From the NCBI RefSeq assembly GCF_013450295.1, contig NZ_SKBR01000001.1, positions 1,934,501 to 1,998,500 of the forward strand: DNA of 64,000 bases. The letters run 5' to 3'. The notes beneath the pieces are model-generated. The model saw only the letters and a program-made list of their open reading frames with translations, searched no databases and was not told the origin of the DNA. The first letter of the stretch is position 1, and every line of letters starts with the position of its first letter. Origin of the DNA: Streptomyces sp. AJS327 (lineage in GTDB: Bacteria; Actinomycetota; Actinomycetes; Streptomycetales; Streptomycetaceae). Made by a program: the position numbers and the translations under genes. This document shows, in pieces, positions 29,161 to 38,967 of the stretch.

Positions 29161-29799
29161 GTGATGACGACGACGGCACCCCGGGACGGAACGCGCGAGG
29201 CGGCTGACGGCGGCCCGGGCGGTGCCGTCGGCACGAGCCTGGCCTTCGCGTGGATGCTGATCGTCACCGGCGCCGCCGGGGCGCTCGCCGCCTGGGTCAT
29301 CACCCTGGACAAGCTCAAACTGGCGGAGAACCCCGAGTTCTCCTCGGCGTGCAGCCTCAACCCGATCGTCTCCTGCAACAACATCATGGAGAGCGACCAG
29401 GCCACCGCCTTCGGCTTCCCCAACCCGCTGATGGGCCTGGTCGCCTACCCGATCGTCGTGGCCGTCGGGGTGACCCTGCTCACGCGAGTCCGGCTGCCCC
29501 GCTGGTACTGGCTGACCTTCAACGCGGGTGCCCTGTTCGGCGTCGGCTTCTGCACCTGGCTGATGTACCAGTCGCTGTACGAGATCGGCTCGCTCTGCCT
29601 CTGGTGCTGCCTCGCCTGGGCGGCCACCATCGTCATGTTCTGGTACCTCACGGCACACAACGTGCGCCACGGCTTCCTGCCCGCGCCCACCGTCGCCCGG
29701 GACTTCCTCGGCGAGTTCCCGTGGGTGCTGCCGGTCCTGCACATCGGCCTGATCGGGATCCTGATCCTGACGCGCTGGTGGGACTTCTGGACCAGCTGA
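29161..29799 (+). CDS. Vitamin K epoxide reductase (VKOR) family protein
   Basis: 212 residues, four or five transmembrane helices. In actinobacteria VKOR reoxidises DsbA-like proteins and so drives disulfide formation in exported proteins, passing electrons to menaquinone. The active-site pair is the CxxC in LCLWCC, and the outer loop pair is CSLNPIVSC after the first helix, so all four redox cysteines are present. The final helices are in the C-terminal third (VLPVLHIGLIGILIL). Start is GTG at 29161, immediately followed by an ATG at 29164; AAGG lies just upstream. No DsbA partner is in the window. Confidence 0.9.
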   Translation: MMTTTAPRDGTREAADGGPGGAVGTSLAFAWMLIVTGAAGALAAWVITLDKLKLAENPEFSSACSLNPIVSCNNIMESDQATAFGFPNPLMGLVAYPIVVAVGVTLLTRVRLPRWYWLTFNAGALFGVGFCTWLMYQSLYEIGSLCLWCCLAWAATIVMFWYLTAHNVRHGFLPAPTVARDFLGEFPWVLPVLHIGLIGILILTRWWDFWTS

Positions 29800-29837
29800 G
29801 CGCGGCCCGCTCCGGGCCGCCCGTCAGTGAGGTGGCT

Positions 29838-29843
29838 TAGGGT
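29838..29843 (+). promoter_or_regulatory. -10 for a leaderless rarA transcript
   Basis: TAGGGT, 6 bases before the GTG at 29850, with no ribosome binding site between. No clear -35. Confidence 0.5.
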
Positions 29844-29849
29844 TTCGGC

Positions 29850-31241
29850 GTGGAGCCCGACCTGTTTACCGCCGCCGCCGAGGACCGTCAGGAGAAGGAC
29901 CCGGCCGCGAGCCCACTCGCCGTCCGGATGCGCCCGCGCAGCCTGGACGAGGTAGTCGGCCAGCAGCACCTGCTGCGCCCCGGCTCCCCGCTGCGCCGCC
30001 TGGTGGGGGAGGGGGCCGGCGGTCCGGCGGGCCCCTCGTCGGTGCTGCTCTGGGGTCCGCCCGGCACCGGCAAGACCACCCTCGCGTACGTCGTCAGTCA
30101 GGCCACCGACAAGCGGTTCGTCGAACTGTCCGCGATCACCGCCGGGGTCAAGGAGGTGCGCGCGGTCATCGACAGCGCCCGCCGCTCCACCGGCGCGTAC
30201 GGCAAGGACACCGTCCTCTTCCTCGACGAGATCCACCGCTTCAGCAAGGCCCAGCAGGACTCGCTGCTCCCGGCGGTGGAGAACCGGTGGGTCACGCTGA
30301 TCGCGGCCACCACCGAGAATCCGTACTTCTCCGTGATCTCCCCGCTGCTCTCCCGATCCCTGCTGCTCACGCTGGAGTCGCTGACCGACGAGGACGTTCG
30401 CGGTCTCGTCCGGCGCGCGGTGCGGGAGGAGCGCGGGCTGGGCGGCCAGGTCACGCTGCCCACGGAGTCCGAGGCGCATCTGCTGCGGGTGGCCGGGGGC
30501 GACGGCCGCCGGGCGCTCACCGCGCTGGAGGCGGGCGCCGGGTCGGCGCTGGCCAAGGGGGAGGGGGAGATCTCGCTGGCCACCCTGGAGGAGGCCGTCG
30601 ACCGCGCCGCCGTCGCTTACGACCGGGACGGCGACCAGCACTACGACATCGCCAGCGCGCTGATCAAGTCCATCCGCGGTTCGGACGTCGACGCGGCGTT
30701 GCACTACCTGGCGCGGATGGTGGACGCGGGGGAGGACCCGCGGTTCATCGCCCGGCGGCTGATGATCTCCGCCAGCGAGGACGTCGGCATGGCCGACCCC
30801 ACCGCGCTCCAGACCACGGTCGCCGCCGCGCAGGCGGTGGCGATGATCGGCTTCCCGGAGGCCCGGATCACGCTGGCGCAGGCCGTGGTGGCGCTGGCGC
30901 TCGCCCCCAAGTCGAACGCCGCGTACAAGGCGGTCGACGCCGCCCTCGCCGACGTCCGGGCGGGCCTGGCCGGGCCGGTCCCCGCGCACCTGCGCGACAG
31001 CCACTACCAGGGCGCGCGGAAGCTCGGGCACGGCGCCGGCTACCAGTACCCGCACGATCTGCCCGGCGGTATCGCCGCCCAGCAGTACGCGCCGGACGGC
31101 GTGCACGGCAAGCGGTACTACGAGCCGACGCGGTACGGCGCCGAGGCGCGGTACGCGGACGTGGCCGAACGGGTCCGCGCGCGGCTCGCGGGGGAGCCCG
31201 CCGGGGAGCGGCCGGTCCGGCCGGAGTCCCGGGAGGGCTGA
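29850..31241 (+). CDS. rarA: Replication-associated recombination ATPase RarA
   Basis: 463 residues, AAA+ clamp-loader-like ATPase of the MgsA/RarA/WRNIP1 family, acting at stalled replication forks. Walker [10 protein letters not shown], Walker [11 protein letters not shown] and sensor AATTENPYF are clear. The C-terminal tetramerisation domain ends in the typical [13 protein letters not shown] segment. The GTG start has no ribosome binding site but a -10 element 6 bases upstream, suggesting a leaderless mRNA. It is followed by a hairpin and a convergent gene. Confidence 0.94.
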   Translation: MEPDLFTAAAEDRQEKDPAASPLAVRMRPRSLDEVVGQQHLLRPGSPLRRLVGEGAGGPAGPSSVLLWGPPGTGKTTLAYVVSQATDKRFVELSAITAGVKEVRAVIDSARRSTGAYGKDTVLFLDEIHRFSKAQQDSLLPAVENRWVTLIAATTENPYFSVISPLLSRSLLLTLESLTDEDVRGLVRRAVREERGLGGQVTLPTESEAHLLRVAGGDGRRALTALEAGAGSALAKGEGEISLATLEEAVDRAAVAYDRDGDQHYDIASALIKSIRGSDVDAALHYLARMVDAGEDPRFIARRLMISASEDVGMADPTALQTTVAAAQAVAMIGFPEARITLAQAVVALALAPKSNAAYKAVDAALADVRAGLAGPVPAHLRDSHYQGARKLGHGAGYQYPHDLPGGIAAQQYAPDGVHGKRYYEPTRYGAEARYADVAERVRARLAGEPAGERPVRPESREG

Positions 31242-31253
31242 GGTCCGGAAGGC

Positions 31254-31276
31254 CGGGCTCCGGGCCCGGGAGCCCG
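31254..31276. terminator. Terminator after rarA
   Basis: An 8-bp perfect stem (31254-31261 with 31269-31276) and 7-base loop, 12 bases after the rarA stop and before the convergent DUF2470 gene. Confidence 0.55.
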
Positions 31277-31367
31277 AGCGTTGAGGGCTCCGCGGTCTCC
31301 GAGCGCTCCGAGGGTTCCGAGTGCCCTGGGGTTCGACGGTCGTGGCGGTCGCCGGGTGGGGGCGCCG

Positions 31368-32291
31368 TCAGTCCCCGGCGGCCTCGAAGAGGGCCCGCAT
31401 CTCCCGCCGCAGCTCGGGGAGGTGGTCGATGGGCCGCCGGAAGTCGAACCGCGCGTCGGCGCACCGGCCGTGCTGGTGGGCGCGCAGCCGCAGCCCGTAC
31501 CGGTCGAGGGCGAGCGGTACCACGTCCCCGCGCGCGGCCGTGGCCCGGTCCGCCCGGGTGGTGCGGTTCGCCAGCAGGGCGCCGAGCCGCCGGAGTTGCG
31601 GGGCGTGGGCGGTGGCGAGGTGCTGGAGCAGTTCGGTCTCGTGCGGGGCCAGCGGGTCGGGGAGGGCGGCGGCGAAGTCGTCCGGCTCGACGGGCTCGGC
31701 GCCCCACAGGTCGTCCACCCGTGCCTCGCCCACCTCAAGCCGGGCGAGTGTCCAGCCGGGTCCGGAGGCGGGCGCCTCGGGGTGGGCGGCGGCGAGCAGC
31801 CGGGCGCAGCGGGTGTGCTCGGCGCCGCGCGGCGGGGTGAGCCAGCCCGCGACCCAGGCCCGTCCCCGGATCCGCTGCGGTACGGCGACGGGCGCCACGT
31901 CGGTGAGTTCCATCACCACGGGCGTCTCCTCGGCGCGGGTGTGCGCGAGGGCTCGGGCCGCCCGGCAGGCGGAGGGGAGCAGCAGGACGATGTCGCCCTC
32001 GGGGGTCACGGTCCGCGCGGCGGGGGCGCCGAGGCCGTGCTCCCGCCGTGGGCGGCCCTCCCGGCGCCTCCGGCGCTCCGGTTCCGTCCCGGACGTCCCG
32101 GGGTTTCCGGGGCCCGGGAGCTTCGGGGGCTCCGCCGGATCGGCGCCGGGAATGGTCAGCATCGCGGATACGCTGGACTGAACGAGGGTTCGTACCCGTT
32201 CGGCGCCGGTCGGGCGCCGGGCGGCTTCCATGGGACGCGGCTGGTCCTCCGTCGTACACGTACCGGGCAGGGGATTCCCAGGTCGAAACAT
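31368..32291 (-). CDS. DUF2470-domain protein (HugZ-like, possible haem handling)
   Basis: 307 residues. After a low-complexity N-terminus (about 1-85) there is a split-barrel-like region (GDIVLLLPSACRAAR onwards, about 98-165). A C-terminal DUF2470 domain (about 195-300) shows the signature of helices with HETELLQHLATAH, then RYGLRLRAHQHG and a closing FDFRRPIDHLPELR. DUF2470 is found C-terminal to pyridoxamine-oxidase-like barrels in HugZ-type haem-degrading proteins, so a role in haem or iron use is plausible but unproven. The ATG at 32291 has GAGGAGG upstream, and an iron-box-like operator begins 14 bases before it, supporting iron-controlled expression. It is divergent from rpsD. Confidence 0.8.
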   Translation of the reverse strand: MFRPGNPLPGTCTTEDQPRPMEAARRPTGAERVRTLVQSSVSAMLTIPGADPAEPPKLPGPGNPGTSGTEPERRRRREGRPRREHGLGAPAARTVTPEGDIVLLLPSACRAARALAHTRAEETPVVMELTDVAPVAVPQRIRGRAWVAGWLTPPRGAEHTRCARLLAAAHPEAPASGPGWTLARLEVGEARVDDLWGAEPVEPDDFAAALPDPLAPHETELLQHLATAHAPQLRRLGALLANRTTRADRATAARGDVVPLALDRYGLRLRAHQHGRCADARFDFRRPIDHLPELRREMRALFEAAGD

Positions 32292-32305
32292 GCGTCCTCC
32301 TCAGT

Positions 32306-32324
32306 TAAGGTAAGGCTCACCTAA
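32306..32324. promoter_or_regulatory. Iron box (DmdR/IdeR/DtxR-type operator) between the DUF2470 gene and rpsD
   Basis: The 19 bases match the actinobacterial iron-box consensus TTAGGTTAGGCTAACCTAA at 16 positions. The site sits 14 bases upstream of the DUF2470 start codon (minus strand) and 22 bases upstream of the rpsD GTG (plus strand). AT-rich -10-like hexamers in both directions (TAAGGT at 32306 on plus, TAAGTT at 32329-32324 on minus) overlap or abut it, so a bound repressor would block both promoters. Confidence 0.75.
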
Positions 32325-32346
32325 CTTACATGGAGGTCCGTTCAAC

Positions 32347-32958
32347 GTGAACCAGTCGCGTCCCAAGGTCAAGAAGTCGCGCGCGCTCGGCATCGCGCTG
32401 ACTCCGAAGGCCGTCAAGTACTTCGAGCAGCGCCCGTACCCGCCGGGACAGCACGGCCGGGGCCGCAAGCAGAGCAGCGACTACAAAGTGCGGCTGCTGG
32501 AGAAGCAGCGGCTGCGCGCCCAGTACGACATCAGCGAGCGCCAGATGGCCCGCGCCTACGAGCGGGCCCGGAAGACCGGCGAGAAGACCGGCGAGGCGCT
32601 GGTGGTCGAACTGGAGCGGCGGCTGGACGCCCTGGTGCTCCGCTCCGGGCTCGCGCGCACCATCTACCAGGCGCGTCAGATGGTCGTGCACGGCCACATC
32701 GCGGTCAACGGCCGCAAGGTCGACAAGCCCTCCTACCGACTCCGTCCGGAGGACGTCGTCGCCGTCCGCGAGCGCAGCCGGTCCAAGCACCCCTTCCAGG
32801 TGGCCCGCGAGGGCGGTTACGCGCTGGACGGCGAGGTACCGCGCTACCTGGAGGTCAACCTGGAGGCGCTGGCGTTCCGCCTCGACCGGGAGCCGAACCG
32901 CAAGGAGATCCCCGTCGTCTGCGACGAGCAGCTGGTCGTCGAGTACTACGCGCGCTGA
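32347..32958 (+). CDS. rpsD: 30S ribosomal protein S4
   Basis: 203 residues with the complete S4 domain ([35 protein letters not shown]) and the usual C-terminal [18 protein letters not shown]4 nucleates 16S rRNA folding. The N-terminus starts [14 protein letters not shown] and lacks the four zinc-binding cysteines of the C+ type S4, so this is the zinc-free form. The gene is not in the alpha operon but stands alone behind an iron-box-like operator. GTG start with GGAGGT about 9 bases upstream. A strong nested hairpin follows. Confidence 0.96.
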   Translation: MNQSRPKVKKSRALGIALTPKAVKYFEQRPYPPGQHGRGRKQSSDYKVRLLEKQRLRAQYDISERQMARAYERARKTGEKTGEALVVELERRLDALVLRSGLARTIYQARQMVVHGHIAVNGRKVDKPSYRLRPEDVVAVRERSRSKHPFQVAREGGYALDGEVPRYLEVNLEALAFRLDREPNRKEIPVVCDEQLVVEYYAR

Positions 32959-32985
32959 GCCGCGGGGGCCGCTCCCCACGGCCAC

Positions 32986-33038
32986 CGGCCCGCCCCGCGC
33001 CGCACGGCACACCGCCGTGCCGGACGCCGGGCGGGCCG
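32986..33038 (+). terminator. rpsD terminator
   Basis: Nested hairpins: outer 10-bp stem 32986-32995 with 33029-33038, inner 7-bp stem 33002-33008 with 33014-33020. Confidence 0.7.
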
Positions 33039-33124
33039 AGGTGTCTCCGGGCACGGCCGACGCCGCGTGGGCCGTCGCCGCTGGCGGCGCGAGATCTCGG
33101 TGGGGTGCGGCGGGTCCGGCGCGA

Positions 33125-33130
33125 TAAGGT
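33125..33130 (+). promoter_or_regulatory. Possible -10 of the DUF948-alaS-aro unit
   Basis: TAAGGT in the 288-base gap after rpsD, predicted start near 33137. No clear -35. Apart from the terminator and this element the gap shows nothing. Confidence 0.35.
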
Positions 33131-33246
33131 CGGTGCCTGCCCCGCACCGGCTCGTCGGCCGGGCGGCGGCCAGCTCGACCCGTACATCCCGTACGACCCC
33201 TGAGAACCCGAATGACTTCCATGACGACCGAGGGAAGCGGTGCCGC

Positions 33247-33681
33247 GTGTCCGGTGGAGAGGTAGCCGGCCTCCTGGTGGCCGTGTTCTGGGCGATTCTC
33301 GTGTCGTTCCTCGCCGTGGTGCTGGTGAGGCTCGCGCAGGCGCTCAAGGCGGCGACCAAGCTGGTGTCCGGAGTGACGGAGCAGGCCGTTCCGCTGCTCG
33401 GTGAGGCGTCCGCCACCGTCCGGTCCGCGCAGACCCAGCTGAACCGCGTCGACGCCATCGCGACGGACGTCCAGGAGGTCACCTCCAACGCGTCCGCGCT
33501 GTCCTCCACCGTCTCGACCACTTTCGGGGGCCCGCTCGTCAAGGTCGCCGCCTTCGGTTACGGCGTGCGCCGCGCGCTCAGCCGCCGGTCGGAGAAGGAG
33601 CCGGGCCGGGCCCCGAGCCGAGTGGTCCCCGGCCGCACCCTCCCCCGCGCCCGCCGCGGGGGGAGCCGTCGAAAGGGCTGA
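33247..33681 (+). CDS. DUF948 membrane-anchored protein
   Basis: 144 residues. One N-terminal transmembrane helix ([21 protein letters not shown], about 6-26) is followed by an amphipathic, probably coiled-coil stretch of Thr/Val/Ala heptads, typical of DUF948. The tail is Arg-rich and ends in GGSRRKG. Function of the family is unknown; the similarity to general stress protein YtxG-type sequences is only in shape. The GTG at 33247 is preferred over the longer frame from 33067 because it places the helix near the N-terminus and has AGGGAAGCGG upstream. It heads the unit that continues through alaS. Confidence 0.85.
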   Translation: MSGGEVAGLLVAVFWAILVSFLAVVLVRLAQALKAATKLVSGVTEQAVPLLGEASATVRSAQTQLNRVDAIATDVQEVTSNASALSSTVSTTFGGPLVKVAAFGYGVRRALSRRSEKEPGRAPSRVVPGRTLPRARRGGSRRKG

Positions 33682-33690
33682 TCAGCACCG

Positions 33691-34014
33691 ATGTTCCGCC
33701 GTGCGTTCTGGTTCACCACCGGCGCAGCCACCGGAGTCTGGGCCGTGACCAAGGTCCAGCGCAGGCTGCGCGAACTCGCCCCCGACGCCCTCGCGGTGCG
33801 CGCCGCGGACAAGGCCGTCGACACCGGTCACCGGCTGCGGGACTTCGCGCTGGACGTCCGGGCCGGAATGGCCCAGCGCGAGGGGGAGTTGCAGGACGCG
33901 CTGGGGCTGCGCGAACCGGCCGAGCCGGAGCCGCCGCGGCTGGCGCCGCCGTCCCGGCGGCCCACGCCGATCGCGCCCAACCACCGCACCCACGACCCGA
34001 AAGAGGACCACTGA
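33691..34014 (+). CDS. Small conserved actinobacterial protein (DUF6167-like)
   Basis: 107 residues. It starts [19 protein letters not shown], a short hydrophobic stretch that may be a membrane anchor, followed by a helical charged middle and a Pro-rich end. I believe it is the small protein annotated as DUF6167 in streptomycetes, always next to the DUF948 gene and alaS, but I cannot verify the number. It begins 9 bases after the DUF948 stop, and its stop overlaps the alaS ATG by one base, so all three are coupled. Function unknown. Confidence 0.78.
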   Translation: MFRRAFWFTTGAATGVWAVTKVQRRLRELAPDALAVRAADKAVDTGHRLRDFALDVRAGMAQREGELQDALGLREPAEPEPPRLAPPSRRPTPIAPNHRTHDPKEDH

Positions 34015-36686
34015 TGAAGTCGGCTGAAATCCGCCGCCGCTGGCTGCGCTTCTTCGAGGAGCGGGGGCACACGCCCGTGCCGTCGGCATCGCTGATCGCG
34101 GACGATCCGACGCTGCTGCTGGTCCCCGCGGGCATGGTCCCCTTCAAGCCGTACTTCCTCGGGGAGGCCACCCCGCCGTACGCGCGGGCGGCCAGCGTGC
34201 AGAAGTGCGTGCGCACGCCGGACATCGAGGAGGTCGGCAAGACCACCCGGCACGGCACCTTCTTCCAGATGTGCGGCAACTTCTCCTTCGGCGACTACTT
34301 CAAGGAGGGGGCCATCAAGCTCGCCTGGGAGCTGATGACCACCCCCCAGGAGGACGGCGGCTACGGCCTCGACCCCGAGCGCGTCTGGGTCACCGTCTAC
34401 GAACAGGACCCGGAGGCCGAGCGCATCTGGCGGGACGTCGTCGGCTTCCCCGCCGAGCGGCTCCAGCGGCTCGGCATGGAGGAGAACTACTGGTCGATGG
34501 GGGTTCCGGGCCCCTGCGGACCCTGCTCCGAGATCAACTACGACCGCGGCCCCGAGTTCGGCCCCGAGGGCGGCCCCGCCGTCAACGACGAGCGGTACGT
34601 CGAGCTGTGGAACCTCGTCTTCATGGAGTACGCGCGCGGCGAGGGCACCAGCAAGACCGACTTCGAGATCCTCGGCGAACTGCCCAGCCAGAACATCGAC
34701 ACCGGCCTCGGCCTGGAGCGGCTGGCGATGGTCCTCCAGGGCGTGCCGAACATGTACGAGATCGACACCACCCGGGCGCTGATCGACAAGGCCGGTGAGC
34801 TGAGCGGCGTCGCGTACGGCGCCGCCGAGGGCAGCGACGTCTCCCTCCGGGTGGTGGCCGACCACATCCGCACCGCCGTGATGCTCATCGGGGACGGCGT
34901 CACCCCCGGCAACGAGGGCCGCGGCTACGTGCTGCGCCGCATCATGCGCCGGGCCATCCGCAACATGCGCATCCTCGGCTCCACCGGGCCCACCGTCGGA
35001 GCCCTCACCGACACGGTGATCCGCGTGATGTCCCCGCAGTACCCGGAGTTGGAGACGGACCGCGGCCGGATCGAGGCGGTGGCCCTGGCCGAGGAGGCGG
35101 CCTTCCTCAAGACGCTCCGCGCCGGTACCAACATCCTGGACACCGCCGTCTCGGAGACCAAGTCGGGGGGCTCCACCGTGCTCGCCGGGGACAAGGCGTT
35201 CCTGCTCCACGACACCTGGGGCTTCCCCATCGACCTCACCCTGGAGATGGCCGCCGAGCAGGGTCTCTCGGTGGACGAGCCGGGCTTCCGGCGGCTGATG
35301 AAGGAGCAGCGGGAGCGGGCCAAGGCCGACGCCCGGTCGAAGAAGACCGGGCACGCCGACCTCAGCGCCTACCGGGAGATCGCGGACCGCGGTGGCGCCA
35401 CCACCTTCACCGGGTACGCGGGCACCGAGAACGAGACCAGCGTCGTCGGGCTGCTCGTCGACGGCGTCGCCTCGCCCGCCGCCCGTGAGGGCGACGAGGT
35501 CGAGGTCGTCCTCGACCGCACCCCCTTCTACGCCGAGGGCGGCGGGCAGCTGGCCGACACCGGGCGGATCAAGCTGGACTCCGGCGCCGTGGTCGAGGTC
35601 CGGGACGTGCAGCAGCCGGTGCCCGGCGTCAGCGTGCACAAGGGCGTCGTGCAGGTCGGGGAGGTCACCGTCGGCGCCGCCGGGTACGCCCGGATCGACG
35701 TCGCGCGGCGCCGCTCCATCGCCCGGGCGCACAGCGCGACCCACCTCACCCACCAGGCGCTGCGGGACGCGCTCGGCCCCACGGCCGCGCAGGCGGGTTC
35801 GGAGAACGCGCCCGGCAGGTTCCGGTTCGACTTCGGCTCGCCCACGGCCGTGCCGGGCACCGTGCTCACCGACGTGGAACAGCGCATCAACGAGGTGCTG
35901 GGCCGCGAACTCGACGTGAGCGCCGAGTACATGGGCATCGACGAGGCCAAGAAGCAGGGCGCGCTGGCCGAGTTCGGCGAGAAGTACGGGGACACCGTCC
36001 GGGTGGTCACCATCGGCGACTTCTCCAAGGAGCTGTGTGGCGGCACCCACGTGCGCAACACCGCGCAGCTCGGCCTGGTGAAGCTGCTCGGGGAGTCGTC
36101 CATCGGCTCGGGCGTGCGCCGTGTCGAGGCGCTGGTCGGGATGGACGCGTACGAGTTCCTGGCCCGCGAGCACACCGTCGTCTCCCAGCTCACCGAGCTG
36201 CTGAAGGGGCGCCCCGAGGAACTGCCGGAGCGGGTCTCGGGGATGCTCGGCAAGCTCAAGGAGGCGGAGAAGGAGATCGAGCGCTTCCGGTCGGAGAAGG
36301 TGCTCCAGGCCGCGGCCGGGATCGCCGCCGGGGCGCGGGACGTGCGCGGGGTGTCGCTGGCCGTCGCCCGGGTGCCGGACGGCACCGCCGCCGACGACCT
36401 GCGCACCCTGGTGCTCGACGTCCGGCAGCGGCTCGGTGGCCAGGCCGCCGTGGTCGCGCTGTTCGCGGTGGTCAACGGCCGCCCGCTGACCGTGATCGCC
36501 ACCAACGACGCGGCGCGTGAACAGGGCCTGCGCGCCGGGGACCTGGTGCGCGCGGCGGCCAAGACGCTGGGTGGCGGGGGCGGTGGCAAGCCCGACATCG
36601 CGCAGGGCGGCGGTCAGAACCCGGAGGCCGTGGACGACGCGATCGCCGCCGTGGAGCGGCTGGTCGCGGAGAGCGGCGCGGCCTGA
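34014..36686 (+). CDS. alaS: Alanine-tRNA ligase
   Basis: 890 residues, full length. Class II catalytic core at the N-terminus (starting with [15 protein letters not shown]), tRNA-recognition domain, and editing domain. The zinc site is HSATH (about residue 577) and CGGTH (about 678). The C-terminal DHHA1 domain ends with a Gly-rich [14 protein letters not shown]. It charges and proofreads tRNA-Ala. ATG at 34014 overlaps the previous stop by one base, and its own stop overlaps ruvX in the same way. Confidence 0.97.
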   Translation: MKSAEIRRRWLRFFEERGHTPVPSASLIADDPTLLLVPAGMVPFKPYFLGEATPPYARAASVQKCVRTPDIEEVGKTTRHGTFFQMCGNFSFGDYFKEGAIKLAWELMTTPQEDGGYGLDPERVWVTVYEQDPEAERIWRDVVGFPAERLQRLGMEENYWSMGVPGPCGPCSEINYDRGPEFGPEGGPAVNDERYVELWNLVFMEYARGEGTSKTDFEILGELPSQNIDTGLGLERLAMVLQGVPNMYEIDTTRALIDKAGELSGVAYGAAEGSDVSLRVVADHIRTAVMLIGDGVTPGNEGRGYVLRRIMRRAIRNMRILGSTGPTVGALTDTVIRVMSPQYPELETDRGRIEAVALAEEAAFLKTLRAGTNILDTAVSETKSGGSTVLAGDKAFLLHDTWGFPIDLTLEMAAEQGLSVDEPGFRRLMKEQRERAKADARSKKTGHADLSAYREIADRGGATTFTGYAGTENETSVVGLLVDGVASPAAREGDEVEVVLDRTPFYAEGGGQLADTGRIKLDSGAVVEVRDVQQPVPGVSVHKGVVQVGEVTVGAAGYARIDVARRRSIARAHSATHLTHQALRDALGPTAAQAGSENAPGRFRFDFGSPTAVPGTVLTDVEQRINEVLGRELDVSAEYMGIDEAKKQGALAEFGEKYGDTVRVVTIGDFSKELCGGTHVRNTAQLGLVKLLGESSIGSGVRRVEALVGMDAYEFLAREHTVVSQLTELLKGRPEELPERVSGMLGKLKEAEKEIERFRSEKVLQAAAGIAAGARDVRGVSLAVARVPDGTAADDLRTLVLDVRQRLGGQAAVVALFAVVNGRPLTVIATNDAAREQGLRAGDLVRAAAKTLGGGGGGKPDIAQGGGQNPEAVDDAIAAVERLVAESGAA

Positions 36687-37150
36687 TGCGGCGGGGTCGG
36701 CGCCTCGCCCTCGACGTGGGCGACGTCCGGATCGGCGTGGCCAGCAGCGATCCGGACGGGCTGCTGGCCACCCCCGTCGAGACCGTGCCGGGACGGGACG
36801 CCGCCGCGGCGCTGCGGCGGCTCACCGATCTCGTCGCGGAGTACGAGCCGTTGGAGGTCGTCGTGGGGCTCCCGCGTTCCCTGAACGGGGGCGAGGGGCC
36901 CGCGGCGGCCAAGGTCCGTGCCGTCGCGGAGCGGGTGGCGAGGAAGATCACACCGACTCCGGTGCGGCTGGTCGACGAGCGGATGACGACGGTCACCGCC
37001 GCCCGGTCGATGCGGGAGTCCGGCGTCAGCGCCAAGAAGGGCCGTTCGCGGGTCGATCAGGCCGCCGCCGTCGTGATTCTCCAGAACGCGCTGGAGACCG
37101 AGCGCACCTCGGGAGCGGCCCCGGGGGAATGCGTCGAAGTGGTTGTCTGA
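36686..37150 (+). CDS. ruvX: Putative Holliday junction resolvase / pre-16S rRNA nuclease (YqgF family)
   Basis: 154 residues, RNase H-like fold. The start RLALDVGDVRIGVA carries the first catalytic Asp; VVGLPRSLNG and DERMTTVTA follow, with the last acidic residue in VDQAAAVVIL. In E. coli YqgF matures the 5' end of 16S rRNA; the older name implies junction resolution. It overlaps the alaS stop by one base, the standard alaS-ruvX-mltG order of actinobacteria. Confidence 0.94.
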   Translation: MRRGRRLALDVGDVRIGVASSDPDGLLATPVETVPGRDAAAALRRLTDLVAEYEPLEVVVGLPRSLNGGEGPAAAKVRAVAERVARKITPTPVRLVDERMTTVTAARSMRESGVSAKKGRSRVDQAAAVVILQNALETERTSGAAPGECVEVVV

Positions 37151-37161
37151 TCGCGATGCGG

Positions 37162-37167
37162 TAACGT
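37162..37167 (+). promoter_or_regulatory. Possible -10 of mltG-aro
   Basis: TAACGT, 12 bases after the ruvX stop, giving a leader of about 105 bases before mltG. No matching -35; read-through from alaS-ruvX is equally possible. Confidence 0.3.
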
Positions 37168-37278
37168 GCCGCGCGCAACGGCAGCCGGAAGCGGACGATT
37201 TCCGTCCACCGCACAGCGACTGTGCACGCGCCCGCGGGGCGCACCTCCGGCCGCCGCCCGCGCGGCACTAGGGGATCG

Positions 37279-38967
37279 ATGACTGAGTACGGCCGGGGAC
37301 CCGGCTCCCAACCGTGGCACCCTGACGACCCGCTCTACGGGGACCGGCAGTGGAACGGCGAGCCGTCCGGATACCAGCAGGGCTGGGCCACCTCGGACCC
37401 CTACGCGGACCAGGGCGGGCAGCACGGGGGCTACCCGGACCAGCAGTACTACCCGCAGCACCCCCACCCCCACCACGCCCAGCAGCCCCCTCACCAGCAG
37501 CAGCCGTACGGCGGCTGGGACGGGGCCACCGGACAGGTGGCCCACGACCCCTACGCGGCCGGGAACGTCGCCGATCCGTACGCCGCCGGCGCGCGGCAGG
37601 CCGGCTACCAGGACTACCGGGAGCAGGAGTTCACCGGTTACCCCGGGCAGCAGCAGGGCTACCCCGGCCAGGACCAGCGGTACGCGGCCGGGCAGGGCCA
37701 CCCGGGGCCCGGCCCGCAGGGCTACGCCGAGAGACCCGCGCCGGACCACGGCTGGCAGGACCCCACGGGCCCCGACCCGGAGACCGGCTGGGACCCCGGA
37801 CCGGACCGGGGCGAGCACGCCTTCTTCGCCGAGCGGGACGATGCCGGGACCGAAGGGGACGAGGACGACGGCGGGGACGGGGAGAACCCCGGCCGCCGCT
37901 CCGGGCGGAAGCGCGGCGGCAAACGCCGTGGTGGCTGCGCCTGCCTGGCCGTCGCGGTCGTCCTCACCGGCGGACTGGGCACCGCCGGCTACTACGGGTA
38001 CCAGTTCTACACCGAGCGTTTCGGGCCAGCCCCCGACTACGAGGGCAAGGGCTCGGGCGAGGTGCAGGTGGAGATCCCGCAGGGCGCCTCCCAGTCCGAC
38101 ATGGGCGGCGCGCTGGAGCGCGCCGGGGTGATCAAGAGCGGCCGTGCCTTCGTCGACGCGGCGGCCGGGAACGACAAGGCGCTCAGCATCCACGCGGGCA
38201 CCTACTCCCTGCGCAAGGGCATGTCGGCCAGCGCCGCCATCGACCTGATGCTGGACCCGTCCAGCCAGAACAGCCTGATCGTCGCGGAGGGCCTGCGAGC
38301 GAGCAAGATCTACTCGCTGGTCGACAAGAAGCTCGACGTCCCGAAGGGGTCGACGAAGAAGGCGGCGAGGACGGCGGACCTGGGCCTTCCGGCCTGGGCC
38401 AAGGGCAAGCCGGAGGGGCTGCTCTTCCCGTCGAAGTACAGCGTGGGGGAGAAGAGCACCCCGCGCGACGTACTGCGGCAGATGGTCAAGCGCGCCAAGT
38501 CGGAGCACGCCAGAACCGACCTCACCGCGAAGGCCAAGGCGGCCGGGAAGACGCCCGGGGAGGTCATCGCCATCGCCTCCCTGATCCAGGCGGAGGCGCA
38601 GGAGGACGACGAGTTCGGCAAGGTCTCCCGCGTCATCTACAACAGGCTCAAGCAGGACATGACGCTCGGCTTCGACTCGACGATCAACTACGCGCTCGGC
38701 CGCTCCTCACTGGACACCTCCGTCGAGGACACCCGGCTGGACTCGCCGTACAACACCTACCTGCACCGCGGGCTCCCGCCCGGGCCGATCGCGAACCCCG
38801 GGCACCAGGCGATAGAGGCGGCGCTGAAACCCACCAAGGGGGACTGGCTCTACTTCGTGACGGTCAAGCCGGGCGACACCCGCTTCAGCGAGACCCACGC
38901 CGAACACGAGCGCCACGTGCGGGACTTCAACGAGGAACAGCGCAAGAAGAAGGAGCAGGGCGGCTGA
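37279..38967 (+). CDS. mltG: Endolytic murein transglycosylase MltG
   Basis: 562 residues. Membrane-bound enzyme that cuts nascent peptidoglycan strands. The first 215 residues are an unusual low-complexity region rich in Gln, Gly, Tyr, Pro and His, with repeats of PYA and GYPGQ. A basic KRGGKRRGG stretch and a transmembrane helix (about 219-241) follow, and the outer domain comes after. The YceG catalytic Glu is Glu439 in LIQAEAQ by alignment with the E. coli motif, and the downstream TLGFDSTINYALG and LPPGPIANPG motifs are present. ATG start with AGGGGA upstream. The stop overlaps aroE by one base. Confidence 0.93.
   Translation: MTEYGRGPGSQPWHPDDPLYGDRQWNGEPSGYQQGWATSDPYADQGGQHGGYPDQQYYPQHPHPHHAQQPPHQQQPYGGWDGATGQVAHDPYAAGNVADPYAAGARQAGYQDYREQEFTGYPGQQQGYPGQDQRYAAGQGHPGPGPQGYAERPAPDHGWQDPTGPDPETGWDPGPDRGEHAFFAERDDAGTEGDEDDGGDGENPGRRSGRKRGGKRRGGCACLAVAVVLTGGLGTAGYYGYQFYTERFGPAPDYEGKGSGEVQVEIPQGASQSDMGGALERAGVIKSGRAFVDAAAGNDKALSIHAGTYSLRKGMSASAAIDLMLDPSSQNSLIVAEGLRASKIYSLVDKKLDVPKGSTKKAARTADLGLPAWAKGKPEGLLFPSKYSVGEKSTPRDVLRQMVKRAKSEHARTDLTAKAKAAGKTPGEVIAIASLIQAEAQEDDEFGKVSRVIYNRLKQDMTLGFDSTINYALGRSSLDTSVEDTRLDSPYNTYLHRGLPPGPIANPGHQAIEAALKPTKGDWLYFVTVKPGDTRFSETHAEHERHVRDFNEEQRKKKEQGG

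Noticed and set aside
31270..31330. Repeated TCCGAG motifs after rarA.
   Set aside because: Too short and irregular to distinguish from GC-rich background.
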